Source of the DNA: Terriglobales bacterium
GTDB lineage: Bacteria > Acidobacteriota > Terriglobia > Terriglobales > Acidobacteriaceae
NCBI GenBank assembly: GCA_035567895.1
Contig: DATMPC010000009.1
Span: 62,001-126,000 of the forward strand
Length of the DNA: 64,000 bases
Direction: 5' to 3'
Position numbers and translations under genes: made by a program. The notes under the pieces are model-generated. The model did no database searches. It saw only the letters and a list, made by a program, of their open reading frames with translations, and was not told the origin of the DNA. This document shows positions 43,941 through 52,649 of this stretch, one piece after another; positions within the stretch are counted from its first letter, which is position 1, and each line of letters begins with the position of its first letter.

Positions 43941-45248
43941 ATGGCCCTGATTTCTGCCTTTCCTGCCTTACGCTACGACCGCGAGAAGGTGCGCTTAGCC
44001 GACGTTGTCACCCAGCCTTACGACAAAATTACTCCGCAGATGCAGGACCGCTATTACCAGGCCAGCCCTTATAACCTGGTGAGAATTATCCTGGGACGCC
44101 CTGAAGGTGAGGAAACTGAGCGCAACAATCGCTATACAGAAGCCGCTGAGTGCCTCAAAAACTGGCGAAAAGCCGGTGTTTTTGCGCAGGATTCGCCCTC
44201 AATGTACGCATATTCGCAGCGATTTCTCGTACCGGGGACATCCGAGACTGTTGAAAGAAGGGGTTTTATCGCTGCTGGAACACTGTACGACTACGCGGAA
44301 AAGGTAGTTTTTCGTCACGAACAGACTTTAGCTAAGCCCAAAAGTGACCGGTTAAACCTCCTACGAGCCACGCATGCGCACTTCGGACAAATCTTTATGC
44401 TCTACAGCGACCCCGCGCAAACCATCGATTCGCTTCTGTTTGAGGACGGAAATCATGAATGGCAAGAGGTCACAGACGAGTACAAAGTGCTGCATCGGCT
44501 GCGCAGAATCGGCGATCCCGCAACCCTGAATATTGTGAAGACGGAGATGGCGGACAGAAAATTGATTATCGCGGATGGTCATCATCGCTACGAAACCGCT
44601 CTGAATTTCCGCAAAGAAGCTGCGAATACGTCGAATACATGCCTTAGAAACAATGCAAATCGCGTCATGATGACCTTCGTCAACATGGATTCACCCGGAT
44701 TAGTAATCCTACCGACGCATCGCGTGGTATTCGGATTGCCAAATTTCGATGTTTCAAGCTTCGCGAAGAAGGCGAGGGAGCTGTGCGAAGTGCGCGAACT
44801 TGGCGCTCTCGATTCCGCACGGGCGGTAAGCGCGCTCGCAGAATCTGGCAAGAATGTGATCTCATTTGTGGCAGTAACCAAACAAGGAAGCTTCCTTCTG
44901 ACTGCGAAGACTGGCAGCGAAATCCAGATCCCAGGCGATTTTTCTGCCCGGCAACGGAAACTCGATGTCGTCAATCTGCACTCATTACTGCTAGAAAAGA
45001 CGCTGGGGATCTCACACCAACAGGTTATCGATCAGCAGCATCTTCGCTATTTACGCGGTGCTGACGAGGCGTTTCGTGCCGTTAAGAACGATGCCGAAGT
45101 GAATGTAGCGTTCCTGATGAACCCAGTCTCTATGGAGCAGATGCGCGAAATCGCCTTCGCAGGCGAAGTGTTGCCACAGAAGTCGACTGATTTTTACCCG
45201 AAATTGCTCAGCGGACTCACGATTTATTCTCTCGACAATGGATGTTGA
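43941..45248 (+). CDS. DUF1015 family protein
   Basis: 435 residues. Opens with ALISAFPALRYDREKVRLADVVTQPYDKITPQMQDRYYQ and carries IIADGHHRYETALNFRKE, the conserved signature of DUF1015 (SpoIIIJ-unrelated, function unknown). Other conserved pieces are RRGFIAAGTLYDYAEKVVFRHEQTL and the C-terminal MEQMREIAFAGEVLPQKSTDFYPKLLSGLTIY. Soluble, no signal peptide. Its GAGGAG lies 24 bases before the ATG, too far to be used well. It heads a cluster with amidase, GerMN protein and glutamate racemase, 42 bases before the amidase, suggesting a link to wall metabolism by context only. Confidence 0.88.
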   Translation: MALISAFPALRYDREKVRLADVVTQPYDKITPQMQDRYYQASPYNLVRIILGRPEGEETERNNRYTEAAECLKNWRKAGVFAQDSPSMYAYSQRFLVPGTSETVERRGFIAAGTLYDYAEKVVFRHEQTLAKPKSDRLNLLRATHAHFGQIFMLYSDPAQTIDSLLFEDGNHEWQEVTDEYKVLHRLRRIGDPATLNIVKTEMADRKLIIADGHHRYETALNFRKEAANTSNTCLRNNANRVMMTFVNMDSPGLVILPTHRVVFGLPNFDVSSFAKKARELCEVRELGALDSARAVSALAESGKNVISFVAVTKQGSFLLTAKTGSEIQIPGDFSARQRKLDVVNLHSLLLEKTLGISHQQVIDQQHLRYLRGADEAFRAVKNDAEVNVAFLMNPVSMEQMREIAFAGEVLPQKSTDFYPKLLSGLTIYSLDNGC

Positions 45249-45290
45249 ACGCCAGAATGGGCAGTTGGCAACATGCGATAGGCAAACCAA

Positions 45291-46823
45291 GTGAAGTTTG
45301 ACCTCCAAATTTGCTTTGCCAAGCCCGTCTCTAAAGTTCTTCGCGCTCCTAAAGCCCGAATTCGTCTATCGCCGATCGGCTATTGCCTGTTGCTCTGTCT
45401 CTACTTCCTGAGACCTGTCTCTGCCGCAGAGTCCGACAAGCTTTCCGTATACGCTCCGCGAGCGCGCTACAGCATTCCAGTCGTTAGCTTTGATGGACGG
45501 CAATACGTCGGTCTTTTAGATCTCATCGAGCCTTTAGGAACACCAGAACTGAAGCCTGAGGGCAAGAGATGGAAGCTTCGTCTTCCTGATCCGAAGGCAT
45601 CGGGCAAGTTTGCTGACGCGGAAATCGAGCAAGGTAGCTCCGGAATCAAGGTTCGGGGACGACAGACCACACTCTCTGCTCCTGCAAGGGTTGAAAATCA
45701 TCGCCTGCTGCTGCCGTTGCATGGCATTGGTACGGTCCTTATTCCCCTATTGGGAACGGATGTAACTTTCCACGAGTCTGCACGACGATTATTTCTTGGC
45801 GGAACGGCCTCGGCCATATCGACGGAGCTGCGCAAGGGAGAGCCCAGCATACTGGCTCTCCACTTCGCTGAAGCCGTGAATCCGAACATACATTCGGAGG
45901 GGAATGCTCTCATTCTGTCGTTCACACGCGACCCAGTAGTCTCGTTTTCGGAAAAGGAAGCTCTGAACGACAAGCTGTTCAGCTCCTCGGCGTACGAGGA
46001 AAAGAACGGAGCCGCCACTCTAACGATCAATGGGAACGCGCCCTTGCTCGCGAAGTTCGCCGAGAACGGCAGAACCATCATCATCAGTGCAGCTCCTGCC
46101 CCCCCAGCGGCGACCGCTGCGGCATCGTCGCCATCAACAGAACAACCACAAGAGTCACCGGAAGCGGCGGTGCAAGCTCCAAGCGCAGGCGAACCAGTCC
46201 TTCCGAGCGCGGTTCCTCCACCAGCGCGACGCCCCGCCACACCCGCCTTCGTGGTCGTGATCGACGCTGCACATGGCGGAAGCGACACTGGAGCGCGAAT
46301 TACCCCGAATCTTCCGGAGAAAGAGATCACACTCTCACTGGCGCGAAAACTGCGCCAGGAGCTTCAGGCGCGACACATCGCAGTGAGCATGCTCCGGGAT
46401 TCTGACTCGGATGTGACACTGGAACAGCGCGTCCTAGCCGCAAATCTAGCTCGGCCCTCGGTTTTCGTCAGCCTCCACGCGGAGCCCGGGGGTACGCTGC
46501 GTATCTATACTCCCGTGCTTCCTGCCTCATCCGGAACTCCGTTAGAGCGAAACACATTTCTTCCATGGCAATCGGCGCAGGGAGCTTTCTCGGCTGAGAG
46601 TAGTTCGCTAGCTTCCGCTGCGGCCGCTGCCATGGACAAGCGCAAGATGAACGCGCAGGTTCGGCCAGCCTTTCTGCAGCCTATGCATTCGATTGCCGCT
46701 CCTGCGATTGCTATAGAGGTGCCTGCTGACTCAAAAGGAGCAAAAATCCCCGAAGATCGACTTGCCGGAGCCCTGGCCGAGGCGATAGCAGAACGCAAGC
46801 CTAACGCGGGAGGAATGCAGTGA
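45291..46823 (+). CDS. N-acetylmuramoyl-L-alanine amidase (Amidase_3) with N-terminal beta domain
   Basis: 510 residues from a GTG start. A signal-anchor (YCLLLCLYFLRPVSAAE) ends near residue 46. Residues 50-165 resemble a copper-amine-oxidase-N/stalk fold (YSIPVVSFDGRQYVGLLDLIEPLG), residues 170-265 an AMIN-like region, residues 270-318 are Pro/Ala-rich. Residues 320-505 are the Zn amidase: IDAAHGGSDTGA (His328), PEKEITLSLARKL (Glu343/345) and SLHAEPGG (His396). Cleaves the stem peptide from MurNAc in the periplasm, as in daughter cell separation. The stop overlaps the GTG of the next gene. Confidence 0.9.
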   Translation: MKFDLQICFAKPVSKVLRAPKARIRLSPIGYCLLLCLYFLRPVSAAESDKLSVYAPRARYSIPVVSFDGRQYVGLLDLIEPLGTPELKPEGKRWKLRLPDPKASGKFADAEIEQGSSGIKVRGRQTTLSAPARVENHRLLLPLHGIGTVLIPLLGTDVTFHESARRLFLGGTASAISTELRKGEPSILALHFAEAVNPNIHSEGNALILSFTRDPVVSFSEKEALNDKLFSSSAYEEKNGAATLTINGNAPLLAKFAENGRTIIISAAPAPPAATAAASSPSTEQPQESPEAAVQAPSAGEPVLPSAVPPPARRPATPAFVVVIDAAHGGSDTGARITPNLPEKEITLSLARKLRQELQARHIAVSMLRDSDSDVTLEQRVLAANLARPSVFVSLHAEPGGTLRIYTPVLPASSGTPLERNTFLPWQSAQGAFSAESSSLASAAAAAMDKRKMNAQVRPAFLQPMHSIAAPAIAIEVPADSKGAKIPEDRLAGALAEAIAERKPNAGGMQ

Positions 46824-47410
46824 TTCCGCGTAACGTTCAGATCACGCTAGTGCTGCTCTTGGTCGCGATATTCGGCAGTGGCATATACATCCTGCTGCTG
46901 CATCGGGGGACTGAAGAAAACCTTCGGCGCGCTTCTGATCAGCGTCCTGTGGCGGCGCCGGTCGCCGGTACAAACGAAACTTTGAAGCTGACGATTGCTT
47001 ACGATGAAGACGGAGTATTTCGCACTCGCGACATTTCGGCGATTGTTCCACCCGAGCCCAGCGCGCGCGCGAAGAGCGTCCTTGAAGCGCTGATCGGTTA
47101 TTACCTCAGCAAGCCTTCTCCACACGAGCTGGCCGAAGGATCGGCGGTGAACGGCGTGTTCATGGTGAATCAGAAGCTTGCGGTCGTCGACCTGAACCAG
47201 GCACTTGCCGAAGGACACCGTTCCGGCGTCATGGTGGAAGACTTCACAGTTATGTCGCTTATCGACACATTGGCAAGCAACCTTCCGCAATTGCAACAGG
47301 TGAAGATCCTGATCAACGGCAAAGAGCGTGAAACGCTTGCCGGCCACGCTGATATCCGAAGCACATACAGCACGGCTGCGATCCATAAGGTAGTCGCACA
47401 ACTGCAATGA
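46820..47410 (+). CDS. GerMN-domain protein
   Basis: 196 residues with a GTG start in the amidase stop (GTGA). One N-terminal transmembrane anchor (ITLVLLLVAIFGSGIYILLLH). The rest is a GerMN domain: AKSVLEALIGYYLSKPSPHELAEGSAVNGVFMVNQKLAVVDLNQAL and LIDTLASNLPQLQQVKILINGKERETLAGHADI. Such domains occur with cell wall amidases and in spore germination proteins; here a periplasmic partner of the amidase is likely. The stop overlaps the murI ATG. Confidence 0.88.
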   Translation: MIPRNVQITLVLLLVAIFGSGIYILLLHRGTEENLRRASDQRPVAAPVAGTNETLKLTIAYDEDGVFRTRDISAIVPPEPSARAKSVLEALIGYYLSKPSPHELAEGSAVNGVFMVNQKLAVVDLNQALAEGHRSGVMVEDFTVMSLIDTLASNLPQLQQVKILINGKERETLAGHADIRSTYSTAAIHKVVAQLQ

Positions 47411-48207
47411 AGATCGGCGTCTTCGATTCGGGAGTCGGTGGTCTCACGGTCTTACGCGAACTGCTTACGGCGATTCCGCAGGCAGACTACTTGTACGTTG
47501 GCGATACCGCGCGTCTTCCCTACGGCTCTAAGTCCGCGGCGACGATCGCCCGCTACGCCGTCTCCAGCGTTCAATTCCTAGTGGAGCACGGGGCCGAATA
47601 TCTGGTCATTGCGTGCAATACCGCCAGCGCGCTGGCGATGCAGGAGATTCGTGCGGCGGTTTCAGTGGAGGTCTTGGGCGTGATTGAACCGGGAGCGCGC
47701 GCCGCATCGCAGATCACCCGCAGCAAGAACGTCTCCGTAATCGGCACGGCCGCCACGGTCGCAAGCCATGCGTATCGGAAAGAGCTACAGAAGCTGGGGA
47801 TTCAGGCGGTCGAGAAGGCATGTCCTTTGCTTGTGCCGCTCGTAGAAGAAGGCTGGATCGATCATCCGGTCACGGAGCAAGTTGCGAGAATCTACTTGGA
47901 TGAATTAACGCACGAGCAGCAAAACACCAATGGAAATCACGCGGATGTCCTGGTACTCGGATGTACACACTATCCGCTACTCAAGCCTTTACTGCGCCGT
48001 GTATTGCCGGCAGATGTGCACTTGGTGGATTCGGCGCAGTCTACAGCTCACGACGCAGCGAAGCATCTGTCCCCCGCTGCCTCGTCGTCCCGCATCCCGA
48101 AAGTGCACTTCTTCGCCACCGACTCTGTGGACAAGTTTCGACACTTGGGTAGCCGCTTCTTAGGCACGTCGATCGACAACGTGAAATTGATAGCGTTGCC
48201 GGAGTAA
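47407..48207 (+). CDS. murI: glutamate racemase
   Basis: 266 residues. Converts L-Glu to D-Glu for MurD. The two catalytic cysteines are in IACNTASALA (Cys70) and LGCTHYPLL (Cys186); FDSGVGGLTVLREL and DTARLPYGSKS are the substrate loop signatures. ATGA overlap with the GerMN gene indicates coupled translation in the DUF1015-amidase-GerMN-murI operon. Confidence 0.97.
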   Translation: MKIGVFDSGVGGLTVLRELLTAIPQADYLYVGDTARLPYGSKSAATIARYAVSSVQFLVEHGAEYLVIACNTASALAMQEIRAAVSVEVLGVIEPGARAASQITRSKNVSVIGTAATVASHAYRKELQKLGIQAVEKACPLLVPLVEEGWIDHPVTEQVARIYLDELTHEQQNTNGNHADVLVLGCTHYPLLKPLLRRVLPADVHLVDSAQSTAHDAAKHLSPAASSSRIPKVHFFATDSVDKFRHLGSRFLGTSIDNVKLIALPE

Positions 48208-48261
48208 AGAAGCCTCTATCGGCTGCTGAAAATAGACTGCCAAATCGAAGAACAGAGAAAA

Positions 48262-48460
48262 CAACAGGGGAAATTTTCGAATTCAGGGGGAAATCGTCGA
48301 ATTCTGCCCGAAACTTGCAAATTTTGCTTCAAGGCAGGGAAATAACAGGGAGTTCTGTGGATTTCTCGCTAGGCCGAACAGCCACCAGCCACTTAGTGGT
48401 TTTTAGTGAGGGATGCAAAAAAATAACAGGGAACTATCAGGGAACTTCTGGTGCGATGAC
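48262..48460. repeat. loosely iterated ACAGGGAA region after murI
   Basis: The 321-base gap after murI contains AACAGGG(G)AA-type units at about 48262, 48335-48355, 48428 and 48442, some followed by TTTTCGAATTC/ATCGTCGAATTC. A diffuse repeat region without an obvious inverted partner; no gene is seen up to 48528. Confidence 0.45.
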
Positions 48461-48528
48461 GACTTCGCTTGGCTCTCAAAACGTCTTTGCGGTTTCGCAG
48501 CTCACTGCTTATTCCCAACACGGCTTTC

Positions 48529-48744
48529 TCACAGCTTCTTCACGGCAACTCTTTTTACGTGATCATCATTGCCGTAGAGCGCTGCGGAACCGTGATGCGC
48601 CAAATGCCAAGTATCGAGGATGTGAACCTTGCATAGATTGACCGCGACTGCCGGGCGTCCCAGATAGCTGATCGTAATCGCGTAGGTTGCCTCATTGATG
48701 CAATTCTCTACAGCGTCGAGTTGTTCGACCTCGCACTGCATCAT
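48529..48744 (-). CDS. possible small zinc-binding protein
   Basis: 71 residues. Cys4, Cys15, Cys38 and His41 (MQCEVEQ...ENCINEATYAI...VNLCKVHIL) follow the spacing of short Cx10C...CxxH zinc-ribbon-like proteins in which ATY.I precedes a beta-hairpin. The C-terminal 25 residues look less conserved. There is no strong ribosome site and no operon partner. It could be a chance frame; the cysteine pattern is the reason to keep it. Confidence 0.4.
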   Translation of the reverse strand: MMQCEVEQLDAVENCINEATYAITISYLGRPAVAVNLCKVHILDTWHLAHHGSAALYGNDDHVKRVAVKKL

Positions 48745-48799
48745 GGCTGCTTTTGGTTGGAGTGGTTCGGAGTGTACTAGGGAATGGTCTGGCTAAGCA

Positions 48800-49148
48800 G
48801 TGGTGACCAACGCCATTGTGCGCCATAGGGTTCCACGATATTCTTCGCCAAACCGGTTCATCTTCGTATTCATGGTGGCAATGACCACCCGCACGCAAAT
48901 GCAGGTAAGTTTCTGGGACTTCCCTCTTTGGCAACCGCAATACGCCAGCAATCCCTGGCCGATGGGGACTCTTTGGGACGCGTACTTTGGACTCATCCCA
49001 TTTTTCGTCTGGCTCTGCTACAAACGGCTATCGACGCCGCACGCGTCCTATGTTCGTGCTCGTCATGGCACTGGGCAACATAGCCATGTCGGCTTGCGTG
49101 CTGATGCCGTTGTTCCGACTCAATCTGACGAACCGGTCGCCAATGTGA
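48800..49148 (+). pseudogene. DUF1475-like membrane protein with a frameshift
   Basis: The frame from 48800 encodes RFIFVFMVAMTTRT then LWDAYFGLIPFFVWLCYKRLS, typical of the first two helices of DUF1475 (DAYFGF..F..WV.YK). The expected third helix, MFVLVMALGNIAMSACVLMPLF, is found in another frame from 49050 to the TGA at 49146. A one-base shift between about 49020 and 49050 would restore a family-like protein. Either a young pseudogene or a sequencing error. The intact version would end 13 bases before the DUF2062 gene. Confidence 0.6.
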
Positions 49149-49161
49149 TTACTCGCCACGC

Positions 49162-49668
49162 ATGAAGCAAATCTTTCTCTACCGCAAACTGATTTTGCCG
49201 ATTGTCGATTTGCTGCGCCAGGGCATTACTCCGGAGAAGATCGCGCTGAGTCTTGCCATCGGCATTTGTCTCGGAGTGTTTCCCCTCATCGGCAGCACCA
49301 CTGCTCTCTGCACTCTCGCCGCGATCTTATTTCGCTTGAACCTGCCCGCAATACAATTGGTGAACTATCTCGTCTATCCACTGCAACTGGTGTTGCTGAT
49401 TCCCTTCATTCGTTTCGGCGAAGTACTATTTCGCGCTCCGCACGCGTCGTTGTCGTTGACCATCATCTTTGAATCCATCAAACGCAGCACCTGGCAAACC
49501 GCCAAGACCTACTGGGTCTCCGGCTGGCATGCAATGATCGCGTGGTGCCTGGTTGGCCCTCTTGCGATCTGGATTTTGTATCTCGTGCTTGCTCCCGCCC
49601 TGCGCCGTCTCGCTGCCGTCAGCGACAGCGCGGTGAAACATAAGCAGTCATCCGGGGTGAGTGCATGA
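49162..49668 (+). CDS. DUF2062 membrane protein
   Basis: 168 residues, three to four transmembrane segments. LLRQGITPEKIALSLAIGICLGVFPLIGSTTALCTLAAILFRLNLPAIQLVNYLVYPLQLVLLIPFIRFGEVLF in outline is the DUF2062 signature (GxxLGxFPxxG...NP..P). Function unknown; relatives are sometimes fused to glycosyltransferases. Follows the frameshifted DUF1475-like frame closely. Confidence 0.9.
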   Translation: MKQIFLYRKLILPIVDLLRQGITPEKIALSLAIGICLGVFPLIGSTTALCTLAAILFRLNLPAIQLVNYLVYPLQLVLLIPFIRFGEVLFRAPHASLSLTIIFESIKRSTWQTAKTYWVSGWHAMIAWCLVGPLAIWILYLVLAPALRRLAAVSDSAVKHKQSSGVSA

Positions 49669-49734
49669 GTGATTTAAAGCAACCTCTCATGCCAGCCGTT
49701 TAAGTAGTCAAGCCGCGAGTAGAATGTCCGTTCG

Positions 49735-51639
49735 ATGAAACCAGGGATCCTTGCGCCACTGCTGTTCGCCTTCTCATTCGCTGGCTCTGCAGAGGCTACT
49801 CAGAATAACGCTCCCCTATCCAATCGCGTAGTGCATTACACCATCGATGCGACCTACGACCCCAAGTCGCACACGTTGGACGCTACAGAGATCCTCACTT
49901 ACAAAAATCTTTCCGGTCAGCCGCAATCGACTTTTCCATTTCATCTCTATCTAAACGCGTTTCAACCGAACTCCACTTTTACACGCGAGGCACATCGCGA
50001 TTACCGGGATGAGGAATGGAAGTCGAGCTACCTCGGTGCGATTGAGATCAAGAAGTTTGAAGTGGTCGGCCAGGGCGATCTGACCACAAAACTGCAATTC
50101 GTATCTCCGGATGACCACAATCCGGACGACCGCACGGTGGCGCAAGTGCAACTTCCACGGGCGATTCCGCCGGGAGGGTCGGTAGAGTTCCGTATCCAGT
50201 TCCATGACAAGTTTCCCGAAGTCGTAGCACGAACCGGCTACAAAGGAACTTTCACCATGGGAGCCCAGTGGTTTCCCAAAGTGGGCGTGTGGTGGCATGG
50301 TGCATGGAATTGCCATCAGTTTCATGAGACTACGGAGTTCTTCGCTGACTTTGGAGTATTCGACGTGAAGCTAACGCTTCCACAAGATCAGATCGTCGGA
50401 GCGACTGGCGCGCAGACATCGAGTTTGAACAACTCAAACGGCACAAAAACGCTTGCCTTTCATGCAGAAGATGTCCACGATTTCGCCTGGACCGCCGATC
50501 CCAGATACAAGATCTTCGAAGATACGTTCACAGGAAGCTCCGGCCCAGTCCGCATTCGCACTCTGATGCAGCCGGAGAACGCCGCGCAGGGCCCGCGCTA
50601 CAACACGATCGCCAAACGCACGATGGAGCTCTTTGACCGATGGTATGGGCCATATCCATACGAGGAGCTCACGATTGTGGATCCGGCGAGCGTTCGTGCC
50701 GGTGGCATGGAATATCCCACGCTCATCACAGCAGATACCACGTGGTACATGCCGGATAGTTTTCTGGTGCCGGAAACCGTTGTTGCGCATGAATTCGGAC
50801 ACCAGTATTGGTATGGCATGGTTGCCACTAATGAATTCGAGGAGGCGTGGCTCGACGAGGGCATCAACACCTATACCGAAATTAAGACACTCGACGCCTT
50901 GTATGGCAAGGATCGCAGCCTGGTAAATGGAAAGCGCATCACCTGGGGGGACGCAGAGGAACAGCATTTGTCTTATCAGAGGAACCCGAGGTTCGATCCA
51001 ATTGCGCGCTACGCATTTCAGTTCGCCAGCGAGCGTTCGTATGGTGACATGACGTATGGAAAAACTAGCTGCGCGCTGCTCACTCTCGAAAGCCTGATTG
51101 GTGAGGACACAATGCAACGTGCGCTGCGCGCATGGTTCGAGCGCTACCGCTTCACACATCCCAGTGGAGCCGAGTTTCTGAGGATCGTCGAAGAAGTCTC
51201 CGGTCGAGACCTGGGATGGTATTTCAATCAGGCGATCTACGGTACTCAGGTCCTGGATTATGAAGTCTCGAGCGCCGCGTCATGGCCCAGCAACTGGTAC
51301 GACGACAGGACCGCCAGCGCGAACTATCACAGCGAGGTCATGGTGCATCGCAAGGGCGAGTTTGTACTCCCCGTCGAAATCGAACTCAAATTCGAGGATG
51401 GTTCACATCTGCGCGAACACTGGGACGGCAAAGATCGCTGGACGCGATTCAGCTATGACAAGAAAGCCAAGTTAGTTTCCGCAGAGGTCGATCCCGATCA
51501 CAAGGTGTGGCTCGACGTGGATTTCTTCAACAACGGCCGACTCGCCGACATGTCCACTGGGCGTGTGCGCCGCAAGCTCAGCAACTACTGGATGAGCTTC
51601 TGGCAGTTGATCGCGCAGGTTCTGGGGTGGATGGCATGA
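49735..51639 (+). CDS. exported M1 family metallopeptidase
   Basis: 634 residues with a signal peptide (MKPGILAPLLFAFSFAGSAEATQ). The gluzincin motif HEFGH (352-356) and downstream Glu375 in WLDEG supply the zinc site, with Glu353 as catalyst; GGMEYPTLI (323-331) is the exopeptidase-type GxMEN variant. The N-terminal 200 residues form the beta saddle domain and the last helix (YWMSFWQLIAQVLGWMA) may be membrane-associated. Probably a periplasmic aminopeptidase; whether it removes single residues is not certain since the GAMEN motif is altered. The stop overlaps the next gene's ATG (ATGA). Confidence 0.9.
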   Translation: MKPGILAPLLFAFSFAGSAEATQNNAPLSNRVVHYTIDATYDPKSHTLDATEILTYKNLSGQPQSTFPFHLYLNAFQPNSTFTREAHRDYRDEEWKSSYLGAIEIKKFEVVGQGDLTTKLQFVSPDDHNPDDRTVAQVQLPRAIPPGGSVEFRIQFHDKFPEVVARTGYKGTFTMGAQWFPKVGVWWHGAWNCHQFHETTEFFADFGVFDVKLTLPQDQIVGATGAQTSSLNNSNGTKTLAFHAEDVHDFAWTADPRYKIFEDTFTGSSGPVRIRTLMQPENAAQGPRYNTIAKRTMELFDRWYGPYPYEELTIVDPASVRAGGMEYPTLITADTTWYMPDSFLVPETVVAHEFGHQYWYGMVATNEFEEAWLDEGINTYTEIKTLDALYGKDRSLVNGKRITWGDAEEQHLSYQRNPRFDPIARYAFQFASERSYGDMTYGKTSCALLTLESLIGEDTMQRALRAWFERYRFTHPSGAEFLRIVEEVSGRDLGWYFNQAIYGTQVLDYEVSSAASWPSNWYDDRTASANYHSEVMVHRKGEFVLPVEIELKFEDGSHLREHWDGKDRWTRFSYDKKAKLVSAEVDPDHKVWLDVDFFNNGRLADMSTGRVRRKLSNYWMSFWQLIAQVLGWMA

Positions 51640-52595
51640 AAGCCAGTGGATGGCTCCTCGTCGATGGAGGAAGATGGCTCCTCGTCGATGGAGGAAAACG
51701 TCTTGCCACATCGAAGCGTCACTTGATTACTCTGTACGCCGCCAATCTCCTCTTGGGTTGGTCTACAACATTTGGATTGTCATCCCGAATCGGAGCTGTC
51801 ACAGGCTCGAGTCTCTATTCCGAACGCCTCGCTCATGGATTCGATCTCGGAGTATTCCTCGAACTCATCAACAAGCCGGAAATAGCTCCATACTCCCAAG
51901 TCCCAGTTGCACTGGTTTTCGCTGGACTCTTCGTTGTGTTGCAGCTATTCCTTACTGGCGGAATCATTACCCAATTCCTGGCGGCGCAGCAGGTTGATCG
52001 ACCTCGTTTTTATGCGGCCTGTGGCGAGAACTTCTGGAAGATGGTTCGCATTGCCCTCGTGTTTGTTTTGGTTGCGGGACTAGCTGGTGGCATTTTGCAT
52101 GCTATCCGGACAGCTTTGGATGTTGCCACAGAGAACTCGGCCAATCGCCAAGCGGCCTTGGCGCTCCAAACCGGGATGCTATTGATTGAAGCTTTGGCTC
52201 TGCTCTGGGTGCGCATGTGGTTCGACCTTGCACAAACGCAGCTGGTTGCAAACGGCACGCCCGGCATCCGCTCGAGCATCGCTTATGGATTCAAGTCGGC
52301 GCGACGCGCGGCTCGACTCTACGGGAGTTATGTGTTGCTGGGGATCCTGACGTCACTCCTAGTTGCACTTGGCATTTACCTCTGGTGGGTAGCGGCTCCC
52401 GCATCTCAAGTGATCGTCAGTTTCCTTATTCTGCAGTCAACGCTTGGCTATCTCCTCGTTCTGCGGTGGTGGCAACGTGCTCTTACTGCCGCTTGGTATC
52501 AGCGGCATACTCCGCTCGCTGCTGCTATTGAGCTTGTGTCTCTTGAACCCCTGCCGCCGGAATCTGCGATTCCTGAGGTCCCTCTTTCACAGTAG
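51636..52595 (+). CDS. six-helix membrane protein with a duplicated N-terminal segment
   Basis: 319 residues from ATG 51636, which overlaps the M1 peptidase stop; an in-frame extension to 51507 would run inside that gene. The N-terminus contains a perfect 24-bp tandem duplication (51649-51696) giving WLLVDGGRWLLVDGGK. Then come about six hydrophobic segments (HLITLYAANLLLGW; VALVFAGLFVVLQLFLTGGIITQFL; MVRIALVFVLVAGLAGGIL; LIEALALLWVRMWF; YGSYVLLGILTSLLVALGIYLWW; VSFLILQSTLGYLLVLRWW). No family recognised. Likely cotranslated with the peptidase. Confidence 0.75.
   Translation: MKASGWLLVDGGRWLLVDGGKRLATSKRHLITLYAANLLLGWSTTFGLSSRIGAVTGSSLYSERLAHGFDLGVFLELINKPEIAPYSQVPVALVFAGLFVVLQLFLTGGIITQFLAAQQVDRPRFYAACGENFWKMVRIALVFVLVAGLAGGILHAIRTALDVATENSANRQAALALQTGMLLIEALALLWVRMWFDLAQTQLVANGTPGIRSSIAYGFKSARRAARLYGSYVLLGILTSLLVALGIYLWWVAAPASQVIVSFLILQSTLGYLLVLRWWQRALTAAWYQRHTPLAAAIELVSLEPLPPESAIPEVPLSQ
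51649..51696 (+). repeat. perfect 24-bp tandem duplication
   Basis: Two identical units, 51649-51672 and 51673-51696, in frame at the 5' end of the membrane protein gene; each unit also ends in GGAGGA. Confidence 0.9.
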
Positions 52596-52649
52596 CTCGC
52601 GTGGCGCTTTGCTAGACTCGACAGTTTGCTTTCTGGTCCAGACTCATCG

